The notes: a model not told the origin generated them from the sequence alone. A stretch of 17,500 bases of DNA from Polaribacter sp. Q13 (GCF_016858305.2 NZ_CP074436.1:1-17500), one strand, 5' to 3'; positions 1 through 7,321 are shown, numbered from the stretch's first letter. Translations and numbers: made by a program.

Positions 1-1428
1 ATGATTGAAACTGCTGACTCAGTTTGGAATGAATGTTTGACCTTTATAAAGGACAACATTAAACCACAAGCTTATAAAACTTGGTTCGAGCCAATAAAAC
101 CGGTAAAACTTTCAGGAGAAGCGTTAACAATTCAGGTTCCTAGTAAATTTTTTTATGAATGGTTAGAAGAGCATTACATTAAATTATTGCGTGTTGCATT
201 AGTAAAACAGTTAGGTAACGATGCTAAACTGATTTACGATGTTAAAATGGAAAACAATTATAGCAGTAACAGACCGCAAATTGTTAAAATTCCTAGTTCA
301 AACAGAGATCCTTTAAAACCACAAAGAGTTACTGTTCCTTTAGAGTCTAATAAAAGAGAATTAAGAAATCCGTTTGTAATTCCAGGATTACAAAAAGTAA
401 AAATAGAATCTCAATTAAACCCTAACTATAGTTTTGCAAACTTTATAGAAGGAGATTCTAATAGATTGGCACGTTCTGCAGGTATGGCAGTGGCAAATAA
501 GCCAGGAGGAACCTCTTTTAATCCATTATTAGTGTATGGTGGTGTTGGTTTGGGTAAAACGCATTTAGCACACGCTATTGGTGTTGATATTAAGGATAAA
601 TATCCAGACAAAACAGTTTTATATATATCTTCAGAAAAATTTACACAACAATTTATTGATTCTGTAAAATCCAATACAAGAAACGATTTTATTCATTTTT
701 ATCAAATGATAGATGTCTTAATTATAGACGACGTACAGTTTTTATCTGGTAAAGCAGGTACACAAGATGTGTTCTTCCATATTTTTAACCATTTACATCA
801 AAATGGAAAACAGGTAATTTTAACTTCGGATAAAGCACCTGTAGACATGCAAGATATAGAACAACGCTTATTATCTCGTTTTAAATGGGGATTATCTGCG
901 GAGTTACAAGCACCAGATTACGAAACTAGAATTTCTATTTTACAAAATAAATTGTATAGAGATGGTGTAGAAATGCCAGAAGATATTGTAGAATATATTG
1001 CTAAAAATATAAAATCTAACGTAAGAGAGTTAGAAGGTGTTGTTATTTCTATGATTGCACAAGCTTCTTTTAATAGAAAAGAGTTTTCTGTAGAATTAGC
1101 AAAACAAATTGTAGACAAGTTTGTAAAAAACACTAAAAAGGAAGTTTCTATAGATTATATTCAGAAAGAAGTTTCTAAATATTTTGATATGGATGTGGCA
1201 ACCTTACAATCTAAAACACGTAAACGTCATATTGTACAAGCGCGTCAGTTAGCTATGTTTTTTGCCAAAAGATTAACAAAAACTTCTTTAGCAAGTATTG
1301 GTAATCAAATTGGGCAAAGAGATCATGCAACTGTATTACATGCTTGTAAAACAGTGGATAATTTAACAGAAACAGATAAGCAATTTAAAAAGTACGTAGA
1401 CGATTTAACTAAAAAGTTAACTTTTTAA
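1..1428 (+). CDS. dnaA: Chromosomal replication initiator protein DnaA
   Basis: DnaA is the AAA+ ATPase that binds DnaA boxes at the origin, melts the DNA unwinding element and loads the replicative helicase. The 475-residue protein has the full domain order: an N-terminal helicase-interaction domain (about 1-85), a variable linker, the AAA+ core and the C-terminal DNA-binding domain. Visible motifs are Walker A GGVGLGKT (180-187), Walker B LIIDD (240-244), a sensor segment with LTSDKAP, the arginine-finger stretch RLLSRFKWGL and the DnaA signature RDHATVLHA (440-448). Length is normal for the family. The ATG is base 1 of the window, so the sequence was probably linearised here and any origin or promoter upstream is not visible. 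A strong hairpin terminator follows 36 bp after the stop. Confidence 0.98.
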   Translation: MIETADSVWNECLTFIKDNIKPQAYKTWFEPIKPVKLSGEALTIQVPSKFFYEWLEEHYIKLLRVALVKQLGNDAKLIYDVKMENNYSSNRPQIVKIPSSNRDPLKPQRVTVPLESNKRELRNPFVIPGLQKVKIESQLNPNYSFANFIEGDSNRLARSAGMAVANKPGGTSFNPLLVYGGVGLGKTHLAHAIGVDIKDKYPDKTVLYISSEKFTQQFIDSVKSNTRNDFIHFYQMIDVLIIDDVQFLSGKAGTQDVFFHIFNHLHQNGKQVILTSDKAPVDMQDIEQRLLSRFKWGLSAELQAPDYETRISILQNKLYRDGVEMPEDIVEYIAKNIKSNVRELEGVVISMIAQASFNRKEFSVELAKQIVDKFVKNTKKEVSIDYIQKEVSKYFDMDVATLQSKTRKRHIVQARQLAMFFAKRLTKTSLASIGNQIGQRDHATVLHACKTVDNLTETDKQFKKYVDDLTKKLTF

Positions 1429-1463
1429 AAAGAAAACTTCAAAGTACTTATTCATATTTAATT

Positions 1464-1492
1464 TTACGCTCTTAAATTTTTTAAGAGCGTAA
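1464..1492 (+). terminator. Rho-independent terminator after dnaA
   Basis: A perfect inverted repeat: the arm TTACGCTCTTAAA (1464-1476) pairs with 1480-1492 around a 3-nt T loop. It is followed by a T-rich run (ATTGTTTCTTATTTTT). It ends dnaA transcription before the phosphatase gene at 1524, so the two are probably separate units. Confidence 0.85.
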
Positions 1493-1523
1493 TTGTTTCT
1501 TATTTTTAACAAAAATTACTTTC

Positions 1524-1976
1524 ATGCATAAAATATTGATGGTTTGTTTGGGAAATATATGTCGTTCTCCTTTAGCGGAAGGAATCTTAAAATCTAAAGT
1601 TAATTCTGATTCTGTTTTTGTAGATTCTGCTGGAACTGCAGCATATCATATCGGTAAACTTCCGGATGAACGCTCAATTGAAGTTGCTAACAAATACGGA
1701 ATAGACATTACGAAACAAAGAGCAAGAAAATTTGTTGTAAAAGATTTTGATGAGTTTGATATTATTTTTGCGATGGATGATAGTAATTATCAAAACATAC
1801 TGTCGTTAGTAAGAAATAATGATGACGAACAGAAAGTAAGAATGATTTTAAACGAAATACATCCTGCTAAAAACCTAAGTGTACCAGATCCATATTATGG
1901 CGGAAATCAAGGTTTTGAAAACGTATATAAAATGTTAGATGATGCTTGTGATGTTATTGCAAGTAATTTATCTTAA
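1524..1976 (+). CDS. Low-molecular-weight protein tyrosine phosphatase
   Basis: A cytoplasmic phosphatase of the LMW-PTP family, which dephosphorylates phosphotyrosine by way of a cysteinyl-phosphate intermediate. The active-site loop is near the N-terminus: C8-LGNI-C-R14-S15, matching C-x5-R-S. The general-acid aspartate is in the C-terminal DP motif (VPDPYYGG, D122-P123). At 150 residues it has the usual family length. The ATG at 1524 is chosen because the first beta strand (HKILMVCLGN) must be included. There is no SD sequence, as is normal in this phylum. It lies between dnaA and an RsmI-like methyltransferase. The physiological substrate cannot be told from sequence, and the arsenate-reductase branch of the fold cannot be strictly excluded. 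Confidence 0.93.
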   Translation: MHKILMVCLGNICRSPLAEGILKSKVNSDSVFVDSAGTAAYHIGKLPDERSIEVANKYGIDITKQRARKFVVKDFDEFDIIFAMDDSNYQNILSLVRNNDDEQKVRMILNEIHPAKNLSVPDPYYGGNQGFENVYKMLDDACDVIASNLS

Positions 1977-2042
1977 AGAAAAGGTTCATTTTATCAGCGA
2001 GTATCTGTATAATAAATATCAAAAAAAATAAAAATATTATTT

Positions 2043-2081
2043 CTGCGTTTTTAGTTTGTGTAAATTCGTAAAATACGTGTC
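2043..2081. repeat. Short intergenic repeat, GTGTAAAT/CGTAAAAT type (copy 1)
   Basis: The stretch with TTTGTGTAAATTCGTAAAAT resembles two other intergenic stretches in this window (6359-6394 and 9454-9507), all built from GTGTAnnTCnnTGT-like words. It occupies the spacer before the methyltransferase and covers the TTG codon at 2056 that would give a longer ORF. This argues for the ATG at 2095 as the real start. The family membership is my judgement by eye. Confidence 0.4.
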
Positions 2082-2094
2082 TAAAATATATAAA

Positions 2095-2799
2095 ATGATT
2101 GGTAAACTCTATTTAATTCCCACTACTTTAGGAGAAACTGAACCTTTAGAAGTAATGCCTTTATCAGTTAAAAAAGTAGTTGAACAGATTGATTATTATA
2201 TTGTTGAAAATGAAAAATCTGCAAGAAGATTTATCAAGAAAATTTCACCTAAAAAATCGCAGCCTTCACTGCAATTAATGCTTTTAGATAAGTATGCAGA
2301 AGAGCTAGAAACCTCTAGATATTTAGATGTATGTAAAGAAGGCGTAAATGTAGGTTTATTGTCTGAAGCCGGAGTGCCTGCAATTGCAGATCCAGGAGCA
2401 AGTATTGTTAAGTTAGCACATGAAAACAATATTAGAGTAATTCCTTTGGTTGGTCCATCTTCAATTATCATGGCAATGATGAGTTCCGGAATGAACGGAC
2501 AAAATTTTGCTTTTAATGGCTATTTACCTATTGATAAATCCGAAAGAAAAAAAACGATAAAAGATCTAGAAAAACTTTCGCACGATAAGAATCAATCGCA
2601 AATTTTTATTGAGACACCTTATCGAAACGAAAAAATGTTTACAGATTTAAAAGCAGCTTTATCACCTACTACAAATTTATGTATCGCGGCAGATATTACT
2701 TTGCCTTCAGAATATATTAAAACGATGATGATAAAAGATTGGAAACATCAACAACCAGATTTACACAAAAAACCAGCTATTTTTATCATTCATAAGTAG
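2095..2799 (+). CDS. SAM-dependent methyltransferase, tetrapyrrole methylase (RsmI-like) family
   Basis: The protein has the fold shared by RsmI (2'-O-methylation of 16S C1402) and porphyrin-biosynthesis methylases. Counted from the ATG at 2095 (234 residues), the family motifs are LYLIPTTLGE (5-14), the glycine/proline-rich SAM loop GLLSEAGVPAIADPG (87-101) and PLVGPSS (117-123). The N-terminus departs from classical RsmI, which has a PTPIGN sequence followed by an EDTR-like segment; here it is PTTLGE and VENEKSARR. It is therefore better seen as the shorter RsmI paralogue common in Bacteroidetes than as RsmI itself, and no symbol is given. A longer TTG-started frame from 2056 would add MCKFVKYVSKIYK, which is not conserved-looking and overlaps a repeat. 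The substrate is unknown. Confidence 0.85.
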   Translation: MIGKLYLIPTTLGETEPLEVMPLSVKKVVEQIDYYIVENEKSARRFIKKISPKKSQPSLQLMLLDKYAEELETSRYLDVCKEGVNVGLLSEAGVPAIADPGASIVKLAHENNIRVIPLVGPSSIIMAMMSSGMNGQNFAFNGYLPIDKSERKKTIKDLEKLSHDKNQSQIFIETPYRNEKMFTDLKAALSPTTNLCIAADITLPSEYIKTMMIKDWKHQQPDLHKKPAIFIIHK

Positions 2800-2838
2800 C
2801 AATTATTCTTTTATGGTTTTTGTTAAATTAAGACATGT

Positions 2839-2884
2839 AAAAAGGCTTTATTTATTCTTATAAAAGATAAATAAAGCCTTTTTT
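2839..2884. terminator. Bidirectional terminator between convergent genes
   Basis: An A-run (2839-2843) leads into GGCTTTATTTAT (2844-2855). This pairs with 2867-2878, which is followed by a T-run (2879-2884). The A-run on one side and T-run on the other make it work for both strands. It sits between the stops of the methyltransferase (+, 2799) and the lysozyme-like gene (-, 2922). Confidence 0.85.
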
Positions 2885-2921
2885 ATATTTAAAACTACAA
2901 AGTGTATTTTAGATACTAGGT

Positions 2922-3542
2922 TTAAACGGTAGCATATTTGTCTGCTTTAATAACAGAAACATTATAACCACCAAAGTTTTTTAAATAAGATTTTATAGAA
3001 GCTCCATAAGCATCTGTAAACCCTTCGACTCCATTACTACGTAAGAATTTTTTTACGTTACCTGCACCGCTTAAATGAGCTGCAGCTAAGATACCTGATT
3101 CTGTTATTCTAATTCCGTTTATGGTTTTACCAACAGAACGTGCAATGTCTTTTCTTAAAATCCATTTATTTACTTTGCATAAAGCTATAAATGCTTTTTC
3201 CTGTAATTCTGGGTTTTTTAAAAAATCTTGTGTGTTGTAAATTTTAAATCGGTGTAAAGTAGTTCTACCAAATTGATACTTTCCTAAATATCCTAATGAA
3301 TTTACAATAGTATATTTTCCTTGAGACTCCTTAAAAGCTAAGGCTTCTTTAAAACCAACAAAGTCTTTTTGTAAATAAGGAATGTTATAATCTATAAATT
3401 TGGGGAAAGTAATTTTGTTATGAGTACCTATTTTTTTATCAATAGAAGTTGCGTTGATAAATCCTAAAAATACGATACTTAAAAATAAAAACTTTTTGAT
3501 AATATAAATATTTCTGTTTTGCGGGTGCAAATGTATAACCAA
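2922..3542 (-). CDS. Secreted lysozyme/transglycosylase-like peptidoglycan hydrolase (probable)
   Basis: A small exported protein with a likely lytic-transglycosylase fold. Numbered from the TTG at 3542, a hydrophobic export segment covers about 17-31 (KKFLFLSIVFLGFINA). The catalytic-like region is ALAFKESQGKY with candidate acid E72, then NSLGYLGKYQFG (81-92) and AAAHLSGAGNVKKFL (153-167). E-S-x-G followed by G-x-x-Q-F/ G-Y-x-G-K-Y-Q and a late A-A-H-x-x-G helix is the lysozyme-like pattern. Similar flavobacterial proteins are often labelled peptidoglycan-binding, but I see no LysM repeat. Its start is uncertain: the only canonical start codons (TTG 3542 and TTG 3530) lie inside or upstream of a consensus -7 box. 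The true start may be an ATT around 3503, giving a signal peptide that begins IKKFLFL. It is the last gene of the minus-strand cell-envelope block. Confidence 0.72.
   Translation of the reverse strand: MVIHLHPQNRNIYIIKKFLFLSIVFLGFINATSIDKKIGTHNKITFPKFIDYNIPYLQKDFVGFKEALAFKESQGKYTIVNSLGYLGKYQFGRTTLHRFKIYNTQDFLKNPELQEKAFIALCKVNKWILRKDIARSVGKTINGIRITESGILAAAHLSGAGNVKKFLRSNGVEGFTDAYGASIKSYLKNFGGYNVSVIKADKYATV
3528..3535 (-). promoter_or_regulatory. Bacteroidetes-type -7 box TACATTTG before the lysozyme-like gene
   Basis: On the minus strand the sequence reads TACATTTGCACCCGC, an exact TAnnTTTG box with the same GCACCCGC downstream context as rrn promoter P1 in this window (TTTGCACCCGC at 14626-14636). 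No clear TTG lies 17-23 bp upstream. If used, transcription would begin near 3522, downstream of the apparent TTG start codons. Confidence 0.6.
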
Positions 3543-3579
3543 ATATTAATTATACTGATTATCAATATGTTAAAATTTA

Positions 3580-4491
3580 TTAAAAATACAGATAATGAAA
3601 TTTTATTCTTCCTTTGGTGTTAATTTCAAGTGTTGGAGCAGGTATTTTTATGAAGTTTACAACAGAGAAGACGGATTTTAAGAATTCCGAATTTGTACGG
3701 ATTTTTGTTAAATCTAAGTCTAAACTTAGGTAGAATTGTCGGTAAGGATTGTATGGCGTTGCGTCTGATGCGTTTGTATGTCCATAAAGCATTTCTTCTG
3801 CGCCATAACCCAAAGCAACATTTAACCATTTAGGAAACGAGCTTTTCTTATTAAAAGACCAAATATTAGCAGAAAGCCAATAAGTTTGTCCGTTATAATC
3901 TTTTAAAGCTTGTTGTAAATAATTTTCACCCAAGGTATTTGGTCTTTGTTTAGCAAATTCTGTTTGATGAAAGGAGTATTTTACAGTGATTCGTTGTTCT
4001 CCCCAAAGTAATTCTTGTCCAATTAACAAACCGGTTCCTGTTGCATTTGCAAGAATATCTCCTGGTGATGCTCCCCATTCTTCAGAAAACCCATCTAAAA
4101 CTTCTACGGCAGTTAAAAAAGCAAAACCAGAGGTTGCTCCGTATATTAATTGATTTTTTTTAGAAACTCCTGCCCAGTCTAAAGCTTCCATTCCTATTTT
4201 ACCAACATAGTATGAAGTCATTAAATGACCAACCTTATCCATTTGTTTCCAATCATTATTGTCATTCTTTAAATGAAAACTAGAACGCGGATAATCTTTG
4301 TACCAAAGTTGGTTTAAAGAAATTAAAGCGCCTCCAGCCAATACACTTTCGGCAACTATAATGGCATTTCTTCTTTTGGTATTTAAAGTATCCGATTTTT
4401 TATAAAATGCAGCGTTTTGAGCATGAGAGAAAACCGTTAATAGAAAAAAGATAGAAAAAATAACTAATTTATTTACTTTCAATTGTATCAT
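3580..4491 (-). CDS. DUF2279 family envelope protein
   Basis: A 303-residue protein with an N-terminal signal peptide (about 1-25, ending VFSHAQ). It matches the DUF2279 pattern as I know it: WKQMDKVGHLMTSYYVGK (81-98, with D85 and H89), a hydrophobic stretch near 114-130, and DGFSEEWGASPGDILANATG (133-152). These acidic and His residues within membrane-apposed helices are the conserved core. The C-terminal half (YSANIWSF-like strands, YGAEEMLYG, FYLSLDLDL) looks like beta strands of an outer-membrane or periplasmic domain. The function is unknown. It starts at an ATG with no SD, 75 bp downstream of mltG and ahead of the lysozyme-like gene, so a role in the envelope is plausible but inferred from location. 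Confidence 0.8.
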   Translation of the reverse strand: MIQLKVNKLVIFSIFFLLTVFSHAQNAAFYKKSDTLNTKRRNAIIVAESVLAGGALISLNQLWYKDYPRSSFHLKNDNNDWKQMDKVGHLMTSYYVGKIGMEALDWAGVSKKNQLIYGATSGFAFLTAVEVLDGFSEEWGASPGDILANATGTGLLIGQELLWGEQRITVKYSFHQTEFAKQRPNTLGENYLQQALKDYNGQTYWLSANIWSFNKKSSFPKWLNVALGYGAEEMLYGHTNASDATPYNPYRQFYLSLDLDLTKIRTNSEFLKSVFSVVNFIKIPAPTLEINTKGRIKFHYLYF

Positions 4492-4507
4492 TTTAAAAAT
4501 ATATAGC

Positions 4508-4558
4508 GTTGTATTTTACAACAGTAAGGATTGAAAATAGCTACTGTTTACTGCTAAC
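4508..4558. repeat. Spacer with small palindrome and CAGTAAACAGTAG-type sequence
   Basis: The mltG-DUF2279 gap holds a perfect 6-bp inverted repeat, GTTGTA-TTT-TACAAC (4508-4522). On the minus strand it also has a GCAGTAAACAGTAGC stretch (about 4540-4556), resembling the loose AGCAGTAAACAGT-like runs found between genes in related bacteria. Whether the palindrome is an operator is unknown. Confidence 0.3.
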
Positions 4559-4566
4559 TTATAAAA

Positions 4567-5595
4567 CTATCTATTAACCCTTTGTTTGTTCATCCATTGA
4601 TGATATTTAGCAGCATTTCTATTGTGTTGTGAAAGTGTTTTAGCAAAAGTATGGTATCCTAATTTATCTACATTTGCACACATATAAAAATAGTTGTGTT
4701 TTTCTGCATTTAAAACACCATCAATAGCAGAAATGTCTGGCATTGAAATTAGCGTTGGTGGTAAGCCTTTGTTTTTATAGGTATTATAAGGAGAGTTTAT
4801 TTCTAAATCTGCAGTTAAGACTCTTTTAACTACATAATCTTGTCCTTTTTTTTCTTTAACACAATAGATAATTGTGGGATCTGCTTGTAAAGGCCACCCT
4901 TTTTTTAACCTATTTAAATACAAACCTGCCACAATAGGTCTTTCAACTTTTTTAGCAGTTTCTTTTTGTACTATAGAAGCCAAAGTAATCACTTCTTCTT
5001 TGGTTAAATCTAAAGCTTTTGCTTTTTGCAACCTGCTTTCATTCCAAAAACGATTGTATTCTCTAAAAATTTTATTTCTAAAATTATCTGGGGAAGTAGT
5101 CCAATAAAATTGATGACTATTAGGAATAAAGATTTGTAAAACAGATTTTTCTGTCAAGTTATTTTTAGACAAGAAATCTTTGTCTTTAAAAGATTTTAAG
5201 AGAGAAAGTGAATCTGCCTCTAATTGTTCTGCAATTCTACCTGCCAGTTTTTCTAAAGTATCTTGATTGTTAAAAGATAGTTTTACAGGAGTTTGATTAC
5301 CACTTCTTAATAAATTAACAAGATCGTTATTAGACATCCCTTTGTTTAAAACATATCTACCAGGTTTTGGAGTAGAAAAATTTTTCTTAGCGGCTACTAA
5401 TAGAAAAGTGCTGGTGCTTTTAGAAAACGCTGCTACTTTATCTTTTACATCCATTAAACTATCCGAAGATTTTACATAAAGTACGGTATCTTCTGTAATA
5501 GATTTTCCAAATATTTTTTGATAGTATTGGTATACAATAAATGCACCAATAAAAATAACAGTAGCTATAACGGCGTATATAAATTTTTTACTCAA
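4567..5595 (-). CDS. mltG: Endolytic transglycosylase MltG
   Basis: MltG (YceG) is an inner-membrane lytic transglycosylase that cuts nascent glycan strands and so sets their length. The 342-residue protein has one N-terminal membrane helix (about 6-23, AVIATVIFIGAFIVY), a LysM-like region near 35-105, and the YceG catalytic core. The catalytic glutamate is E212 in LASIVQKET (205-213). It is followed by the family stretches AGLYLNRL (223-230) and PLQADPTIIY (235-244), and further on SPYNTY and GLPPTLI. The start is a TTG at 5595, giving MSKKFIYAV with the membrane helix directly after it. The GNAT gene stops 31 bp upstream and a consensus -7 box overlaps that stop, so mltG may have its own promoter. 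Confidence 0.95.
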   Translation of the reverse strand: MSKKFIYAVIATVIFIGAFIVYQYYQKIFGKSITEDTVLYVKSSDSLMDVKDKVAAFSKSTSTFLLVAAKKNFSTPKPGRYVLNKGMSNNDLVNLLRSGNQTPVKLSFNNQDTLEKLAGRIAEQLEADSLSLLKSFKDKDFLSKNNLTEKSVLQIFIPNSHQFYWTTSPDNFRNKIFREYNRFWNESRLQKAKALDLTKEEVITLASIVQKETAKKVERPIVAGLYLNRLKKGWPLQADPTIIYCVKEKKGQDYVVKRVLTADLEINSPYNTYKNKGLPPTLISMPDISAIDGVLNAEKHNYFYMCANVDKLGYHTFAKTLSQHNRNAAKYHQWMNKQRVNR

Positions 5596-5621
5596 GGTAT
5601 TTTGATTTTTTTTTAGAATTG

Positions 5622-5629
5622 CAAAATTA
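5622..5629 (-). promoter_or_regulatory. -7 box TAATTTTG before mltG
   Basis: The minus strand reads TAATTTTG, an exact TAnnTTTG, overlapping the TAA stop of the acetyltransferase gene. It would place the transcript start near 5616, about 20 nt before the mltG TTG. A TTG is present only 9 bp upstream, so the -33 element is poor. Confidence 0.4.
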
Positions 5630-6148
5630 GTCTTTTATCAACTGAAATAAAACTTCATCTTTAAATTTTCCTTCGGATAATATCCAATCTTTTTTAATAC
5701 CAACTTTTTGGAAGTTATGTTTTTTAAACAGTGATAAGCTTTTAGAATTATCAGCAGTAATGTTTGCATACAGTTGATGTACATTTAAATAAGAAAAAGC
5801 ATATTGAATTAAAAGAGATAAAGCTTCTGTAGCTAATCCTTGTTTTTGAAATTTTGGGTGAATTAAAATTCCAATTCCAGCTCTTTTATGCATCGGATTG
5901 TAATCAAACAAATCAATCATTCCTACTTGGCTTTTGGTAGAAGTATCTTCAATTAGTAAGCGTAACTGTTTTGCTTCGTAGATATCTAAATGTGCATTTT
6001 CTAAATATTGCTTCAATATAAATTTAGAAAAAGGAGTTTGCGTATGGCTTATTTCCCAAAAAGACTCGTTGTTTTCTATCTGATATAGAAAATCTAAATC
6101 TTCGGGTTCTAGAGCACGTAAGGTTATTTTTTTACCGGTTAATTTCAT
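5627..6148 (-). CDS. GNAT family N-acetyltransferase
   Basis: This protein transfers an acetyl group from acetyl-CoA to an amine; the acceptor is unknown. At 173 residues it is the size of the RimJ/RimL/SpeG-like branch. The start LTGKKITLRALEPEDLDFLYQIEN is typical of that branch. Motif A is GIGILIHPKFQKQGLATEAL (91-110), containing the CoA pyrophosphate loop Q-K-Q-G-L-A. Motif B is seen in NSKSLSLFKKHNFQKVG (134-150). The ATG at 6148 is the only sensible start. The gene is 31 bp from mltG on the same strand and probably shares its transcript. Alternatives include a ribosomal-protein, polyamine or antibiotic acetyltransferase, and the sequence does not decide between them. Confidence 0.88.
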   Translation of the reverse strand: MKLTGKKITLRALEPEDLDFLYQIENNESFWEISHTQTPFSKFILKQYLENAHLDIYEAKQLRLLIEDTSTKSQVGMIDLFDYNPMHKRAGIGILIHPKFQKQGLATEALSLLIQYAFSYLNVHQLYANITADNSKSLSLFKKHNFQKVGIKKDWILSEGKFKDEVLFQLIKD

Positions 6149-6358
6149 GATTTTTTATCTAAAAGGCCGTTTACTTAAAATAAATATTTGGATAGAAATA
6201 CATCATATTTTATATATCCAGTTTATCATCCCTGTGTAAAGAAGACTCTATAATGAGTAAACAAAAATTCTAATTTTACTTAGTGCATTCATTTAGTATT
6301 AAAATCCACTATACACAAATTGATTATGTTTTCAATATATAAGAATAGCGTTTTTAAT

Positions 6359-6394
6359 CTTTGTGTATCTCGGCGTTTTCTCTGTGAATCTTTT
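6359..6394. repeat. Short intergenic repeat of the CTTTGTG type (copy 2)
   Basis: The sequence CTTTGTGTATCTCGGCG, then TTTTCTCTGTGAATCTTTT, lies 26 bp after the dapF stop. It is related by eye to the stretches at 2043-2081 and 9454-9507. Similar T/G-rich CTCTGTGnnCTTTGTG sequences occur between genes in many bacteria. The rest of the 6149-6420 gap is AT-rich with no gene or clear promoter. Confidence 0.45.
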
Positions 6395-6420
6395 CGAAAT
6401 AATTCAATCTAATTATACAT

Positions 6421-7191
6421 TTAAAAAGAAATCTCCCCTTTAAAAACAAAAGTCGCTGGGCCTTTTAAATACACATTGGTATAAATGCCATTTTCTTCAG
6501 AAAAAGAAACCTCTAAATTTCCACCTTCAACAGGTAAAGAAATTAAATTGCTAGTTGTTTTGCCCGTTTTATGCATGGCAATAGCAACAGCTGTAACTCC
6601 GGTTCCGCAAGCCAAAGTTTCGTCTTCCACACCTTTTTCATAAGTTCTTACTCTAAAAGTAGAGGGGTTTATTTGTTGAACAAAATTCACATTACTTCCA
6701 GGATCATTATACGAGTATCTTATTTCTTTTCCTTTTTCAAAAACAGGAAAATGATCTAAATCTTCCACTAATTCTACATGATGTTGTGTGCCTGTATAAG
6801 CGAATACTGAGTTTTCTTTTACAGTAATTTTATCAACATCTATCATTTTTAAAGAAACAATTCCAGTATCAATTTCAGCTAAATGCGGACCATCAACAGC
6901 AATAAAACTTGTTTTTAGGTTGATGATTTCTAAATATTTGGCAAAAGCCACGGCACATCGTCCTCCGTTTCCACAAAAAGTCTCACTTCCGTCAGCATTA
7001 AAATAAATCATTCTAAAATCGAATTCTGCGTCATTTTCAATTAAGATAACTCCGTCAGCTCCAACTCCAAAATGTCTATCACAAAGTTTAGATATAATGG
7101 CTACGTTTTCTTTCGGAAAAATTAGAGCTCTGTTATCAATCATAACAAAATCATTTCCGGTTCCTTGGTATTTATAAAAGTCTAAATTCAT
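6421..7191 (-). CDS. dapF: Diaminopimelate epimerase
   Basis: DapF converts LL- to meso-diaminopimelate, the last-but-one step of lysine synthesis and the source of the peptidoglycan cross-linking residue. The 256-residue protein has both halves of the pseudo-symmetric fold. The two catalytic cysteines are C73 in ADGSETFCGNGGRCA (67-80) and C195 in EDETLACGTGVTAVAIA (189-205). The N-terminus KYQGTGNDFVMIDN is the family hallmark. The ATG at 7189-7191 has a consensus TATATTTG box only five bases upstream, so the mRNA may have little or no leader. It heads the minus-strand envelope block and is divergent from htrA. Confidence 0.97.
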   Translation of the reverse strand: MNLDFYKYQGTGNDFVMIDNRALIFPKENVAIISKLCDRHFGVGADGVILIENDAEFDFRMIYFNADGSETFCGNGGRCAVAFAKYLEIINLKTSFIAVDGPHLAEIDTGIVSLKMIDVDKITVKENSVFAYTGTQHHVELVEDLDHFPVFEKGKEIRYSYNDPGSNVNFVQQINPSTFRVRTYEKGVEDETLACGTGVTAVAIAMHKTGKTTSNLISLPVEGGNLEVSFSEENGIYTNVYLKGPATFVFKGEISF

Positions 7192-7196
7192 TAGTA

Positions 7197-7204
7197 CAAA
7201 TATA
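7197..7204 (-). promoter_or_regulatory. -7 box TATATTTG abutting dapF
   Basis: An exact TAnnTTTG on the minus strand ends five bases before the dapF ATG. Initiation about 5-7 bases downstream of the box would fall at or within the start codon, suggesting a leaderless dapF transcript. There is no obvious -33 TTG. Confidence 0.45.
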
Positions 7205-7229
7205 GGTATTTAAAGAATAAAATCGGACT

Positions 7230-7267
7230 GTTAAAAAGCGGTTAAAGTCAGTTAAAATCAAGTTAAA
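7230..7267 (+). promoter_or_regulatory. Four phased GTTAAA direct repeats upstream of htrA
   Basis: GTTAAA occurs at 7230, 7241, 7251 and 7262, with start-to-start spacing of 11, 10 and 11 bp, so all four boxes face the same side of the helix. The last box ends 26 bp before the htrA -7 element. This is where an activator such as an OmpR-family response regulator would bind as tandem dimers. The function is inferred. Confidence 0.6.
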
Positions 7268-7275
7268 CAGATTTT

Positions 7276-7301
7276 TTGAAATAGTTATAATTGTATCTTT
7301 G
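7276..7301 (+). promoter_or_regulatory. htrA promoter, TTG and TATCTTTG
   Basis: TATCTTTG (7294-7301) is an exact TAnnTTTG. A TTG at 7276-7278 lies 15 bp upstream, shorter than the 17-23 bp usual for Bacteroidetes. A weak core promoter with a non-ideal spacer would fit dependence on an activator. The leader to the ATG at 7322 would be about 15 nt. Confidence 0.6.
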
Positions 7302-7321
7302 AGGTATTAAATATAAATATC

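Noticed and set aside
1..60. Replication origin / DnaA boxes
   Set aside because: The window starts at the dnaA ATG, so the upstream region is absent. I noticed no cluster of TTATnCACA sites elsewhere.
1516..1524. TACTTTCA as a promoter -7 box for the phosphatase
   Set aside because: A start site from it would fall inside the coding sequence and remove the first strand needed for the fold.
2056..2094. TTG-started N-terminal extension of the methyltransferase
   Set aside because: The added residues have no family match and fall in a repeat-like stretch. The ATG at 2095 gives the expected LYLIPT start.
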